Source: Seohaeicola saemankumensis
GTDB lineage: Bacteria; Pseudomonadota; Alphaproteobacteria; Rhodobacterales; Rhodobacteraceae
Reading direction: 5' to 3'
Assembly (NCBI RefSeq): GCF_042678485.1
Contig: NZ_JBHTKR010000003.1
Coordinates: forward strand, 434,001 to 498,000
Length of the DNA: 64,000 bases
Both the position numbers and the translations under genes were made by a program. Within the stretch, counting starts at the first letter, position 1. Every line of letters starts with the position of its first letter. The notes under the pieces were generated by a model. The model was not told the origin of the DNA and ran no database searches. It was given only the letters and a program-made list of their open reading frames with translations. Of the stretch, positions 7,370-16,056 are shown one piece after another.

Positions 7370-8419
7370 TCAGGCCAGAGTCCAGAGATGGAAAAGAAGG
7401 CCCGAGAGGAACGCACCGGAGAGCGAGAGCGCGATATAGGTGGCGAAAACGCCCGGACGGACCAGCGCCCAGACCGCGATGGCCGCTGGCACAGACGTCA
7501 CGCCGCCCGCCACCAGAAAGGCAAGGCCCGCCCCCGGCGCCATGCCTTGCGCGATCAGACCACCGACCAGCGGCAGCGCGGCATAGCCGTTGAGGTAAGC
7601 GGGCACACCGACCAGCGTGCCGAGAGCGATGGGGGCGATGCCGGTACCGCCCAGCACCGATGTCACGGTTTCGGCGGGGATATAGGCAAGCATCAGGCTT
7701 TCCAGCAGGAAGGCCAGCAATAGCCATTTTGCAAGGAACAGGGTGGTGTTCAGCGCCTCGCGCCCGAATTTCACGCGCCGCGCCGGATCGTTCCAGAACC
7801 GCCAGACGACCTTCTTGGGTGCGCGCACACGCGCACCGCCGCAACCGCCATTGCCGATGCCGTCACGCAAGGGCGCAGGAAAACCGCCCGCCCGCGTCAC
7901 CCAATGGACAACAGTGCCCCCCATCAGGCCAAGGCCGATGGCGGCCAGCGTCTTGGCGATGGCGAATTCCAGCCCCAGAACGCCCGTGGTCAGCACGAAC
8001 ATCGAGGGGTCCATGACCGGCGAGGCCAGCCAGAAGGCCATGACGGCTGAAAGCGGCACGCCCATCGCCAGCAGGGCGGCGATCAACGGGATCACCCCGC
8101 AAGAGCAGAAGGGCGAGAGCGCGCCCGCCAGGGCCGCCATCACGATCATCAGCGCAGGCGCGCCGGTGAAGGCCCGCGCGATCAGGTTGTCGGCGCCCGT
8201 GGCCCCGGCCCAGGCCGCGATCCCGATGGACAGCAGCAGGAAGGGCGCGGTGTTCAGCAGCGCCGCAGTTGCGAATATCGCCGAGGCCTGCGCCTGCGCC
8301 GCATCCATGGCGGCCAGCACGGCAAGGATCAGCGCCGAGGCCAGCCAGACCCGGTGCCGTGTCCAGATCACACGGGCAAGCACCGCAGGGTGGCGAGGGC
8401 CGAGGGTGACGTCAGTCAT
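7370..8419 (-). CDS. ArsP/SO_0444-type permease (COG0701 family)
   Basis: 349 residues with about eight to ten hydrophobic segments. The motif SPFCSCGVIPL (about residue 110), with two cysteines in a membrane segment, is the hallmark of COG0701 permeases, which include trivalent organoarsenical exporters (ArsP) and Cu/Zn-linked members. A glycine/cysteine-rich loop (GNGGCGGARV) is also present. ATG at 8417-8419 is chosen because AGGGA precedes it and the longer frame overlaps the regulator gene. It follows an ArsR-type regulator by 41 bases and is probably repressed by it. The metal or metalloid cannot be told from sequence. Confidence 0.8.
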   Translation of the reverse strand: MTDVTLGPRHPAVLARVIWTRHRVWLASALILAVLAAMDAAQAQASAIFATAALLNTAPFLLLSIGIAAWAGATGADNLIARAFTGAPALMIVMAALAGALSPFCSCGVIPLIAALLAMGVPLSAVMAFWLASPVMDPSMFVLTTGVLGLEFAIAKTLAAIGLGLMGGTVVHWVTRAGGFPAPLRDGIGNGGCGGARVRAPKKVVWRFWNDPARRVKFGREALNTTLFLAKWLLLAFLLESLMLAYIPAETVTSVLGGTGIAPIALGTLVGVPAYLNGYAALPLVGGLIAQGMAPGAGLAFLVAGGVTSVPAAIAVWALVRPGVFATYIALSLSGAFLSGLLFHLWTLA

Positions 8420-8460
8420 GTCTAAATCCCTAATTTTATAGTTATTTAAGGCCGAAAAAA

Positions 8461-8778
8461 TCAGGCTACCTTGCACGTTCTGGACAGGGTCACACCGCTG
8501 CAGCATTCGGCGGTCAGGAAATCCACCGTACGGTGCATCACATCGTAATCCACGCGATTGATCACCATGCGCCCCTGCTTTTCCTGCGTGACCAGACCGG
8601 CATCGACCAACGTGGACAGGTGATGCGCCAGCGTCGAGGGGGCGATATCCAGATGTTCGATCACCTCGCCGATGGTCAGACCGCCCTGCCCCGCCTTGAC
8701 CAGTAGACGGTAGATCGACAGGCGCACATCATGGCCCAAAGCGGCCAAGGCGCGGGATATGGGGGTTGCGGTTGTCAT
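8461..8778 (-). CDS. ArsR-family winged-helix repressor
   Basis: 105 residues with a winged helix-turn-helix; the recognition region is PSTLAHHLSTLVDAGLV (about 48-64). C92, C93 and C102 in the C-terminal tail (ECCSGVTLSRTC) could bind a thiophilic metal or arsenite. It probably represses its own operon with the downstream permease. No ribosome site precedes the ATG, and a good promoter places the transcript start at the ATG itself, so the mRNA looks leaderless. A 16-bp tandem duplication covers the -35 region. Confidence 0.85.
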   Translation of the reverse strand: MTTATPISRALAALGHDVRLSIYRLLVKAGQGGLTIGEVIEHLDIAPSTLAHHLSTLVDAGLVTQEKQGRMVINRVDYDVMHRTVDFLTAECCSGVTLSRTCKVA

Positions 8779-8784
8779 GGCGCC

Positions 8785-8813
8785 AGATAAAACTAAAAAA
8801 CTGGTTATGTCAA
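8785..8813 (-). promoter_or_regulatory. Promoter of the arsR-type gene, close to the ATG
   Basis: On the minus strand TTGACA (8813-8808) is followed after exactly 17 bases by TTATCT (8790-8785). Six bases then separate the -10 from the ATG, so initiation would fall at or next to its A. Confidence 0.6.
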
Positions 8814-8839
8814 TATATCATGTTGTCAATATATCATGT
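8808..8839. repeat. 16-bp perfect tandem repeat in the arsR operator region
   Basis: TGTCAATATATCATGT occurs twice without a gap (8808-8823 and 8824-8839). Each copy contains a minus-strand TTGACA and an AT-rich core. The position over and behind the -35 element fits two adjacent operator sites for the ArsR-type protein; binding is inferred. Confidence 0.7.
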
Positions 8840-8853
8840 TACAGGGACGCGCC

Positions 8854-11800
8854 TCACACCCGCTGCGCCTCTTCCAGCTCACGGACCAAGCGGCGTTCTT
8901 CCTCGACCTTGGGGGCGGTGAAGCGCGCCAGCAGCAGATAGGCGACGGGGGTCAGGTAGAGCGTTGACAGCGTGGCAAGGCCAAGGCCGCCCACAATCAC
9001 CCAGCCCAGCGCCTCGCGCGCTTCGGCGCCGGCGCCGGAGGACAGGATCAGCGGCACGCCCCCCAGCACTGTCGAGGTCATGGTCATCATCACCGGGCGC
9101 AGGCGGATGGTCGAGGCATCGAAGATCGCCTGTTTCACATCGGCGCCACGATCACGCAGCTGGTTGGCGAATTCGACGATCAGGATCCCGTTCTTGGCCA
9201 TGATCCCGATCAGCATCACCAACCCGATCTGGCTGTAGACATTCAGGCTAAGGCCGCTGAACAGCAGCGCGAAGATCGCGCAGGCCAGCCCGAGCGGGAC
9301 CGTCGCCATCACGACGATAGCGGAAATGAAGCTTTCGAATTGCGCGGCCAGCACCAGCAGCACCACAAGGATGGCAAAGGCGAAGGTCACGATCAGGCCG
9401 GATGAGGTCTGATCCAGTGCGGCGGCTTCAGCCAGGGGGACGATGGTGTTTTCCGGCGCGATGATCCCGTCGGCCAGCACGCGCACCTCTTGCATCGCAT
9501 CGCCAAGGGACATCTCGGACGTCAGACTGGCCGTGATTTCGACCGAGCGTGCCTTGCCCTCGCGTTTGAGTTCGGGGGCGATGGCGCGTTCTTCGAGGCG
9601 GACGAAACTGGACATGGGGATCATCTGCCCATCCGACGTCTGCACGAAGATGTTTTCCAGATCGGTGGGATCGTTCACCGGATCGCTGCTGGACAGCATC
9701 TGCACATCATAGGAGGTATCGTCGATGAAGACCGATCCGACGCTGCGCCCGTCCAGAACCGCCCGCAGCGCATTGCCCAGGCCCGAGATGTCGATACCAA
9801 GGTCCGAGGCGCGGGCGCGGTCGATCTCGACAAAGAGCTGCGGCAGGGTCGTTTCATATTCCAGCCGCACCTGGCCCAGGGCCGGGTTTTGCTGCATGGC
9901 CTGCACCAGTTGATCCGCAACATCGGAAAGCTGGGCGTAATTGCTGCCTGTGATCGCGAAGCTCAGGCCACGGCCCGCCCCGCGAATCCGCAAGGAATTG
10001 GGCTGAATCACGAAGGCGCGCACCCCTACAACGCTACCAAGGTAGCGGTTCACGTCGCCGACAATCTCTTGCTGGCTGCGGGAGCGCTCTTTCCACTTGG
10101 CAAGGGTCATGACCACGAAACCCCGGTTCGACGCACCAAACCCGGTGATCGAGAAGACATTCGTCATCTCGCCGCTGTCGCGCAGCGGGGACATCGCGGT
10201 CTCGATCTCTTGCAGCTTGGCGCTGGTGTAGTTCAGGGACACACCCGTGGGGGCCGTGACGGACATCAGGATGATGGCGCGATCCTCGCGCGGGGTCAGT
10301 TCCTGTCGGATGCCGCCCGAGACCAGAACGGCCGTCAGCGCGAAAAGACCGGCAACAATGACGACGACCATGGGCGCGGCCAGTGCGGCGCGCAGGGTGC
10401 GGGCATAAAAACCGGCCAGCTTGTCGCCCAGCCAGACCATCGGCCCCGTCTCGGGCTGGCCGCTTTGCGCGCGGGCCAGAAGCCGGCTTGCCAGAACCGG
10501 CGCCAGCGTCAACGCCACGACAGAGGACAGCATGACCGCCATGGCCAGGGTGAAGCCAAATTCGCGGAACAACCCGCCGGCCTGACCGGGCAGGAACGAC
10601 AGCGGGATGAAGACGGCCGCCAGCGTGGCGGTGGTGGTGACGACGGCGAAGAACACCTGCTGCGTGCCAAGGACGGCGGCGGCGCGCGGCCCCATCCCTT
10701 CGGAGCGGCGGCGCACGATGTTTTCCAGCACCACGATCGCATCATCCACGACCATGCCGGTGGCCAGCACCAGTGCCAGCAGCGTCAGGATATTGACCGA
10801 AAAGCCGACCATGTAGATCGCGGCCAGCGTGCCGATCAGCGCCACCGGAAGGGTCAGGGTGGGGATCAGGGTGGCGCGCCAGTCACGCAAAAAGACAAAG
10901 ATGACGCCGACCACGATCAGGATCGCCAGACCCAGCGTTGTCACCACCTCGCGGATCGAGCCGTTGATGAAGACAGCATCGTCAGAGGTGACAAAAATCT
11001 TCACGTCATCCGGCAGCACACGCTGCAATTCGTCAACGGCCTGATGGACACCGCTGGAAATTTCCAACGTGTTGCTGGTGGCCGCGCGAATGATACCCAT
11101 TCCCATGCCGGTCTGGCCATTGGCGCGCAGGACCGTTTCGTTCGGGGCCGGACCCAGCGTGACGCGGGCGACGTCTCCGATGGTGACGTTCGGGCCCAGT
11201 TCAAGGGCTTCGAAGGCTTCCGGCGTGATCACCGTGGCCGTCGTGCGTACGTTGATCGACTGGCGGCTGCCTTCCAGATCGCCGGCAGGCACATCGAAGG
11301 CCACGTTGTTCAGCGCGCGCGCCATATCGGCCAGGGTCAGACCGCGACTGGCCAGTTCCAGCTGGTCGATATCAACACGGAAAATGGCATCCCGGTCGCC
11401 ATAAATCTGCAGATCCGCCACCCCGGGGATCGAGATCAGACGATCCTCGACCCGGTCGCGCACCAATTGCGTCAGATCCTGCGGCGAGCGGGTGTCGGAT
11501 GTGACCGCGATCCGCATCACCGGATCGGCATTGGCATCCGCCTTGATGATCTCGGGCTGGTCAGCGTCATCCGGCAGGTCATTGGCGATGCGCGCCACCG
11601 CATCGCGGGTATCGGTGGCTGCAACGTCCAGATCGACGCCATCGTTGAATTCCAGCGTGACCCGGCTGCGGCCATAGCGCGACTCCGACGAGATGGTGCG
11701 CACACCGGACACCCGCCCCACAGCGCCTTCGATACGGCCGGTCAATTCCTGATCGACGGTTTCGGGCGATGCCCCCGAGAACCGCGTGGTGATCGTCACG

Positions 11801-11961
11801 ACGGGACGATCCACATCGGGCAGTTCGCGCACCTCGACCCCGAACAGGGCGGCAAGGCCCGCGATGATGATCAGGGCGTTGATCACGAAGGCCAGGATCG
11901 GGCGGCGCACGAAAAGCGCGGTTCCGGCTGTCGTGGGTGCGGGATTGGCCGGGTTTTTCAT
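8854..11961 (-). CDS. RND multidrug efflux transporter, inner-membrane subunit
   Basis: 1035 residues, standard for the AcrB/MexB (HAE1) family. There is one N-terminal membrane helix after residue 20, a large periplasmic loop, helices including GMVVDDAIVVLENI with the paired proton-relay aspartates, a second periplasmic loop, and the late helix motif MAKNGILIVEFANQ carrying the conserved lysine. It exports hydrophobic drugs by proton antiport together with the adaptor encoded 10 bases upstream. No outer-membrane channel gene is adjacent, so a TolC-like protein must come from elsewhere. Confidence 0.92.
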   Translation of the reverse strand: MKNPANPAPTTAGTALFVRRPILAFVINALIIIAGLAALFGVEVRELPDVDRPVVTITTRFSGASPETVDQELTGRIEGAVGRVSGVRTISSESRYGRSRVTLEFNDGVDLDVAATDTRDAVARIANDLPDDADQPEIIKADANADPVMRIAVTSDTRSPQDLTQLVRDRVEDRLISIPGVADLQIYGDRDAIFRVDIDQLELASRGLTLADMARALNNVAFDVPAGDLEGSRQSINVRTTATVITPEAFEALELGPNVTIGDVARVTLGPAPNETVLRANGQTGMGMGIIRAATSNTLEISSGVHQAVDELQRVLPDDVKIFVTSDDAVFINGSIREVVTTLGLAILIVVGVIFVFLRDWRATLIPTLTLPVALIGTLAAIYMVGFSVNILTLLALVLATGMVVDDAIVVLENIVRRRSEGMGPRAAAVLGTQQVFFAVVTTTATLAAVFIPLSFLPGQAGGLFREFGFTLAMAVMLSSVVALTLAPVLASRLLARAQSGQPETGPMVWLGDKLAGFYARTLRAALAAPMVVVIVAGLFALTAVLVSGGIRQELTPREDRAIILMSVTAPTGVSLNYTSAKLQEIETAMSPLRDSGEMTNVFSITGFGASNRGFVVMTLAKWKERSRSQQEIVGDVNRYLGSVVGVRAFVIQPNSLRIRGAGRGLSFAITGSNYAQLSDVADQLVQAMQQNPALGQVRLEYETTLPQLFVEIDRARASDLGIDISGLGNALRAVLDGRSVGSVFIDDTSYDVQMLSSSDPVNDPTDLENIFVQTSDGQMIPMSSFVRLEERAIAPELKREGKARSVEITASLTSEMSLGDAMQEVRVLADGIIAPENTIVPLAEAAALDQTSSGLIVTFAFAILVVLLVLAAQFESFISAIVVMATVPLGLACAIFALLFSGLSLNVYSQIGLVMLIGIMAKNGILIVEFANQLRDRGADVKQAIFDASTIRLRPVMMTMTSTVLGGVPLILSSGAGAEAREALGWVIVGGLGLATLSTLYLTPVAYLLLARFTAPKVEEERRLVRELEEAQRV

Positions 11962-11971
11962 CTCGACCGAC

Positions 11972-13135
11972 TCACAGCGTAGCAGCGGTGGCTTTGCCGT
12001 CGCGCGCCGCCGCAGCCTCGTTCGCGGGGGCCACCTCGGCGCCGGGGCGCAGGGTCTGCACGCCTTCGATCACCACCATGTCACCTTCGGACAGATCACC
12101 CTCGACCAGAACCCGGTCGGGGTTGCGCTGGCGGATCACGACCGGCACGCGCTGCGCCTTGCCATCCTGCACCCGCCAGACGAAAGACCCCTGGCTGGAC
12201 CATTGCACGGCCAAGGCATCGACCGAGGGATAAGCCTGGCCCACCACATCAACGGTGACTTCGAAAGCCATACCCTCGCGCAGGCGGTCCGAATCATTGT
12301 CCAGGGATGCCTGCACCCGCAACGTCCGGCTGGCGCGGTCGACCACGTTGTCGATCGCGGTCAGGCGGCCGGATACCGGGATCGGAACCCCGGACATGGA
12401 CCGCACCGTCACTTCTTTTCCGACTTCCAGTGCACCGATCACACGTTCCGGCACCCTGAAGTCGATGATGATCTGCGACCGGTCGGTCAGAACACCGATG
12501 ACGTCCTGCGCCGTCAGCCTGTCGCCATGCTCTACCTCGACCAGTCCAAGCCACCCCGAGATCGGCGCGGTGACCACGGTCTGATCCAGATCGACCTCGG
12601 CCTGCCGGATCGCCAGCAACGCATTCTGCAAGGCAAGTTCCGCCTCGCGGATCCGCACGGCCGTGACGACGCCAGAGTCGCTCAGCGTGGTCAGGCGCCG
12701 CAGCTCGTCCTCGGCATCGGCCTGCATCAGGCGGGCCCGCTCCAGCGCGATGACCTCGGCCCGGTCTTCAAGCCGGACCATGATCGCGCCCTCTTCGACA
12801 TATTGGCCCGAAGCCACCTCGACCGCGCGCACGCTGCCGGTTCTTTCGGCGCGCACTTCGACCGAACGCAGCGCGCGCCCGTCGCCGATCGCGTTGACCC
12901 GCTGGCTCAAAACGTCCTGGATGACGCCATCCAGGACAACCTTTGCAGGTCCGCGCGGACCGAAACCGCCACCGCCCGCGCCCTGCGGGGCGGTTGCCAC
13001 CGGCTCTATCCCCAACAGCCCGAGCACACCGATCCGGTCCAGCATCGGCCGTGCCGAGGGCACGAAGACGATCCACAGGGCCAGCGCGGCGGCGACCGCC
13101 ACAAGCGACAGAAGGGTCTGTTTGAACAAGGACAT
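11972..13135 (-). CDS. RND efflux periplasmic adaptor (membrane fusion protein)
   Basis: 387 residues. An N-terminal membrane anchor (SLFKQTLLSLVAVAAALALW) is followed by a glycine-rich linker and the lipoyl/barrel-sandwich halves (VRAERTGSVRAVEVASGQYV and TVVTAPISGWLGLVEVEHGD regions) around an alpha-hairpin near residues 130-190, then beta-barrel and membrane-proximal domains. It links the RND pump to an outer-membrane channel. ATG at 13133-13135 is supported by GAGGAAG; the longer frame starting at 13210 lacks this. It is transcribed first, with the pump gene 10 bases behind. Confidence 0.9.
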   Translation of the reverse strand: MSLFKQTLLSLVAVAAALALWIVFVPSARPMLDRIGVLGLLGIEPVATAPQGAGGGGFGPRGPAKVVLDGVIQDVLSQRVNAIGDGRALRSVEVRAERTGSVRAVEVASGQYVEEGAIMVRLEDRAEVIALERARLMQADAEDELRRLTTLSDSGVVTAVRIREAELALQNALLAIRQAEVDLDQTVVTAPISGWLGLVEVEHGDRLTAQDVIGVLTDRSQIIIDFRVPERVIGALEVGKEVTVRSMSGVPIPVSGRLTAIDNVVDRASRTLRVQASLDNDSDRLREGMAFEVTVDVVGQAYPSVDALAVQWSSQGSFVWRVQDGKAQRVPVVIRQRNPDRVLVEGDLSEGDMVVIEGVQTLRPGAEVAPANEAAAARDGKATAATL

Positions 13136-13281
13136 CTGGCTTCCTCGGATGGTCGGGAACAGGTCAGTACGAAAGCCCACGAAGGGGTTCAGAACCCGGA
13201 CATGGCGCAATTTCCTTCAAAGCACCGGTAACAAGTAACCTTTTGTCCGAAATAGGCAACATGGCGCAGGTCGTTGCGGCA

Positions 13282-13312
13282 AACGAAAAGACCCGCACGT
13301 TGCGCGCGGGTC
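13282..13312 (-). terminator. Terminator of mscL
   Basis: Stem GACCCGC (13290-13296) with GCGGGTC (13306-13312), loop of nine. On the minus strand it is followed by TTTTCGTTT. It lies 42 bases beyond the mscL stop. The plus strand also has a T-run (CTGTTTTT), so it may work both ways. Confidence 0.75.
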
Positions 13313-13354
13313 CTGTTTTTCACGTGCTCTTGACCGGCTGTGACGACAGCCCTG

Positions 13355-13777
13355 TCACTTCTTCAGCGCGTCGCGGATTTCCATCAGGATCTCCAGTTCG
13401 GTCGGTCCGGCCGGTGCGGCGGGCTCTGGCTCGGGCTTCTTGATGGCTGCGTCGCGGGCGCGGTTGACGGCCTTGACCAGCATGAAGACCACGAAGGCGA
13501 TGATCAGGAAATTGACCACGGCCATGATGAAGCGCCCATAGGCGAAAACGGCCGCGCCAGCCTCTTCCGCGGCCGTGATCGAGCTGTACTCACCGCTGCC
13601 CAGCAGCACATACATGCCGGAAAAGTCGATGCCGCCGATCACAAGGCTGATGATCGGGTTGATGAGGTCTGCCACCATCGAGCTGACGATCGCCGTGAAG
13701 GCCGCCCCGATGATGATACCGACGGCCATGTCCATGACATTGCCGCGCGCGATGAAGTCCCTGAATTCCTTAATCAT
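13355..13777 (-). CDS. mscL: Large-conductance mechanosensitive channel MscL
   Basis: 140 residues, typical length. The N-terminal amphipathic MIKEFRDFIARGNVMDMAVG, the first membrane helix, a periplasmic loop, the second helix around INFLII-like NFLIIAFVVFML, and a charged C-terminal helix are all as expected. The channel opens on membrane tension during hypo-osmotic shock. ATG at 13775-13777 is preceded by GAGGGAC. A longer frame to 13969 runs through intergenic sequence and is rejected. It has its own terminator. Confidence 0.96.
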   Translation of the reverse strand: MIKEFRDFIARGNVMDMAVGIIIGAAFTAIVSSMVADLINPIISLVIGGIDFSGMYVLLGSGEYSSITAAEEAGAAVFAYGRFIMAVVNFLIIAFVVFMLVKAVNRARDAAIKKPEPEPAAPAGPTELEILMEIRDALKK

Positions 13778-14027
13778 TATGTCCCTCTTTTTCGTTTTAC
13801 CAAGCCGGCCTTGTGACCGGTTACTCTTGCGCCACGCCAAGCATCTACGCCTTTCTTCCGAAGGGAAGGCGCGCCTCGATGCACAGATGCCATCAAAAGA
13901 TATCACGCGGAATCGCGGCACGACATGAAGATATGCGTGCCTGACGCAATATGCGCCCGACCTGTGCAAAATCGCGACAAGCGGCGGCGCAGGCGGTGTT
14001 GGTTCAGGTGATCAGAAATCGGAGGAT
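13778..14027. other. Intergenic region between mscL and tRNA-Ala
   Basis: 250 bases without a supported gene. It must hold the mscL promoter on the minus strand and the 3' flank of the tRNA. I see no clear repeat, strong hairpin or RNA gene in it. Confidence 0.5.
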
Positions 14028-14103
<76 letters not shown>

Positions 14104-14224
14104 ATCATATCGGCCCTGTTCGGGCCAAGATCGTGTAACCCCTGAGGGTTGTCGCGGTTCTTTAGGCAATGGCGCGGGCGGGATCAAGCGGAAAATTCCG
14201 CCCGCTGCCAGTCATTCGAAGAGG

Positions 14225-14548
14225 TCAGATCTCGTCGTCATCCGAGGCGACATCGGCGATGTCGTCCAGCGACACGTTGTCATCCTCGTCGTCATCCAGC
14301 AGATCATCATCCAGATCCACATCGACCTCATCATCGTCCAGAACATCCTCATCGGCGTCCAGATCGACGGCTTTCATCTTCTTGGTCGCAGCATCCTCGG
14401 CATCGGCGGCGATCATGCGGCTTTTGCCGATATCGAATTCCACCACTTCACCGGTATAGGGGCTGACGATCGGGGTCTTGTTCAGGTCGTAGAAACGCTT
14501 GCCGGTTGTCGGGCATACGCGTTTCACACCCCATTCTTCCTTGGGCAT
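14225..14548 (-). CDS. FYDLN-motif acidic protein (TIGR02300-type)
   Basis: 107 residues. The N-terminal half carries GVKRVCPTTGKRFYDLNKTP, the motif naming this family. The C-terminal half (about residues 62-107) is almost entirely Asp and Glu with scattered Leu and Val. The function is unknown; the N-terminus resembles a small zinc-ribbon fragment with only one Cys. ATG at 14546-14548 is the natural start; the frame continuing to 15385 is antisense to the next gene. It lies beside tRNA-Ala. Confidence 0.82.
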   Translation of the reverse strand: MPKEEWGVKRVCPTTGKRFYDLNKTPIVSPYTGEVVEFDIGKSRMIAADAEDAATKKMKAVDLDADEDVLDDDEVDVDLDDDLLDDDEDDNVSLDDIADVASDDDEI

Positions 14549-14659
14549 GGATATCCCTTTCAAATCTTGTGTCTTGTCGACGATCCGCGCCAACTGCCAT
14601 AACGGGTCACGCGTGTCAAAGGCTTTAACAGAACGCCTGGCGCCGGTTCGAGAGGCCAT

Positions 14660-15352
14660 ATGGGACAGCATTTCCTGCCAGGCAACCCCCCGGTTGCAAT
14701 CACCTTGCGGAAAACCGCGCAGGCGCGTCGCATTTCGCTGCGGATATCGCGGCTTGACGGGCGGGTGACACTGACCTGCCCGCTGCGGGTCAGCGACCGC
14801 GAGGCGCTGGCCTTTGCCCATGAAAAGGCGGACTGGCTGCGGCAGAACCTGATGAGCCATCCGGGTCCCGCGCGGGTGGAGATCGGCGCGCAGATGCCTT
14901 TCGAGGGCCGCATGCTGCGAATCGCGACAGGCCCGGGGCGGCTGGTGCGCCCCGAGGGCGATCATTTGCTGGTTCCGGGTACGCCTGACAGGGCGGCGGC
15001 CCGTATCGCCGGATTTCTCAAACAGGCGGCGCGTGACCGGCTGGCCGAAGCATCGGATCATTACGCGGCACGGCTGGGGCGCGGCTACAACCGCCTGAGC
15101 CTGCGCGACACCCGCTCGCGCTGGGGGTCCTGCACGGCGGATGGCGGGTTGATGTATTCCTGGCGGTTGATCATGGCGCCGCCCGAGGTACTGACCTATG
15201 TGGCCGCCCATGAGGTGGCGCATCTGGCCGAAATGAACCATTCCGATGCCTTCTGGTCTGTCGTGACACGGCTTTACGGCGACTATCGCGCCCCCCGGCG
15301 CTGGCTGCGCGAAAAGGGCAGCGATCTGCATCGCTACCATTTCGGCGGCTGA
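14660..15352 (+). CDS. YgjP/DUF45-type zinc metallopeptidase
   Basis: 230 residues. The family signature is complete: WGSCTADGGLMYSWRLIMAP upstream of the zinc motif HEVAH (about residue 192), then MNHSDAFW supplying the third ligand region. These are SprT/WLM-like M48-related enzymes, mostly uncharacterised. AGAGG precedes the ATG. It is divergent from the FYDLN gene. Confidence 0.85.
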   Translation: MGQHFLPGNPPVAITLRKTAQARRISLRISRLDGRVTLTCPLRVSDREALAFAHEKADWLRQNLMSHPGPARVEIGAQMPFEGRMLRIATGPGRLVRPEGDHLLVPGTPDRAAARIAGFLKQAARDRLAEASDHYAARLGRGYNRLSLRDTRSRWGSCTADGGLMYSWRLIMAPPEVLTYVAAHEVAHLAEMNHSDAFWSVVTRLYGDYRAPRRWLREKGSDLHRYHFGG

Positions 15353-15393
15353 TCCGAGGTTGACCCGCCCCCGATTTGTGATCACATGAACGC

Positions 15394-16044
15394 ATGCAGA
15401 CAGTCATCACACGTCCTGATCCGGTGCCCAATGCCCATGACCGCGTTTACCGTGGCCTGCGCAGCCGTATCATGCATGGCGACATCGCGCCTGGCCAGGC
15501 CCTGACACTGCGCGGGATCGGCAAGGAATACGGCGTGTCGATGACGCCCGCGCGCGAATCCATACGCCGTCTTGTGGCCGAGGGGGCGTTGACGCTGTCA
15601 TCCTCTGGCCGGGTCTCGACGCCGGAACTCAGCAATGAGCGGATCGAGGAGCTGGCCGCGCTCAGGTCCCTGATCGAGGTGGAACTGGCCAGCCGCGCCC
15701 TGCCCCGCGCGCATATGGCGCTGATCGACCGGCTTCAGACCATCAACGCCGCCGTGGGCGATGCCGCAATGCGCCAGGATGCGGTGGCCTATATCCGCAC
15801 CAACCTGGAATTCCACCGCACATTGTACCTGCGCGCGCAGGCCCCTGCGATGCTGGCCATGGCGGAAACCGTCTGGTTGCAGATGGGCCCCACGATGCGC
15901 GCGCTTTACGTGCGGCTGAAACGCAAGGACCCGCCGCATTTTCACCGGCTGATCATTGCCGCGCTGAAGGCGGGGGATGAACCGGGGCTGCGGCTGGCGG
16001 TGCGGTCCGATGTGACACAGGGCCTCAAGATGTTGGCGGGCTGA
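15394..16044 (+). CDS. GntR-family regulator (FCD/FadR subfamily)
   Basis: 216 residues. The N-terminal winged helix is visible in YRGLRSRIMHGDIAPGQALT and YGVSMTPARESIRRLVAEG (roughly 13-65), followed by an all-helical FCD effector domain (RSLIEVELASRALP, then EFHRTLYLRA with the metal-binding His). FCD members sense organic acids. The next gene, an antiporter, starts 12 bases later on the same strand. The effector is unknown. The start lacks a strong ribosome site. Confidence 0.85.
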   Translation: MQTVITRPDPVPNAHDRVYRGLRSRIMHGDIAPGQALTLRGIGKEYGVSMTPARESIRRLVAEGALTLSSSGRVSTPELSNERIEELAALRSLIEVELASRALPRAHMALIDRLQTINAAVGDAAMRQDAVAYIRTNLEFHRTLYLRAQAPAMLAMAETVWLQMGPTMRALYVRLKRKDPPHFHRLIIAALKAGDEPGLRLAVRSDVTQGLKMLAG

Positions 16045-16056
16045 AAAGGGGGCCAC

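Noticed and set aside
9490..11982. 830-residue open frame on the plus strand
   Set aside because: Fully antisense to the RND transporter, which has complete family motifs. Long antisense frames are expected from the codon use of GC-rich genes; the protein has low-complexity His/Gln/Arg-rich composition.
14174..14205. GC hairpin after the FYDLN gene as a terminator
   Set aside because: The 8-bp stem is perfect but no T-run follows on the minus strand, and the region also carries tRNA-Ala upstream sequence; evidence is too weak to annotate.
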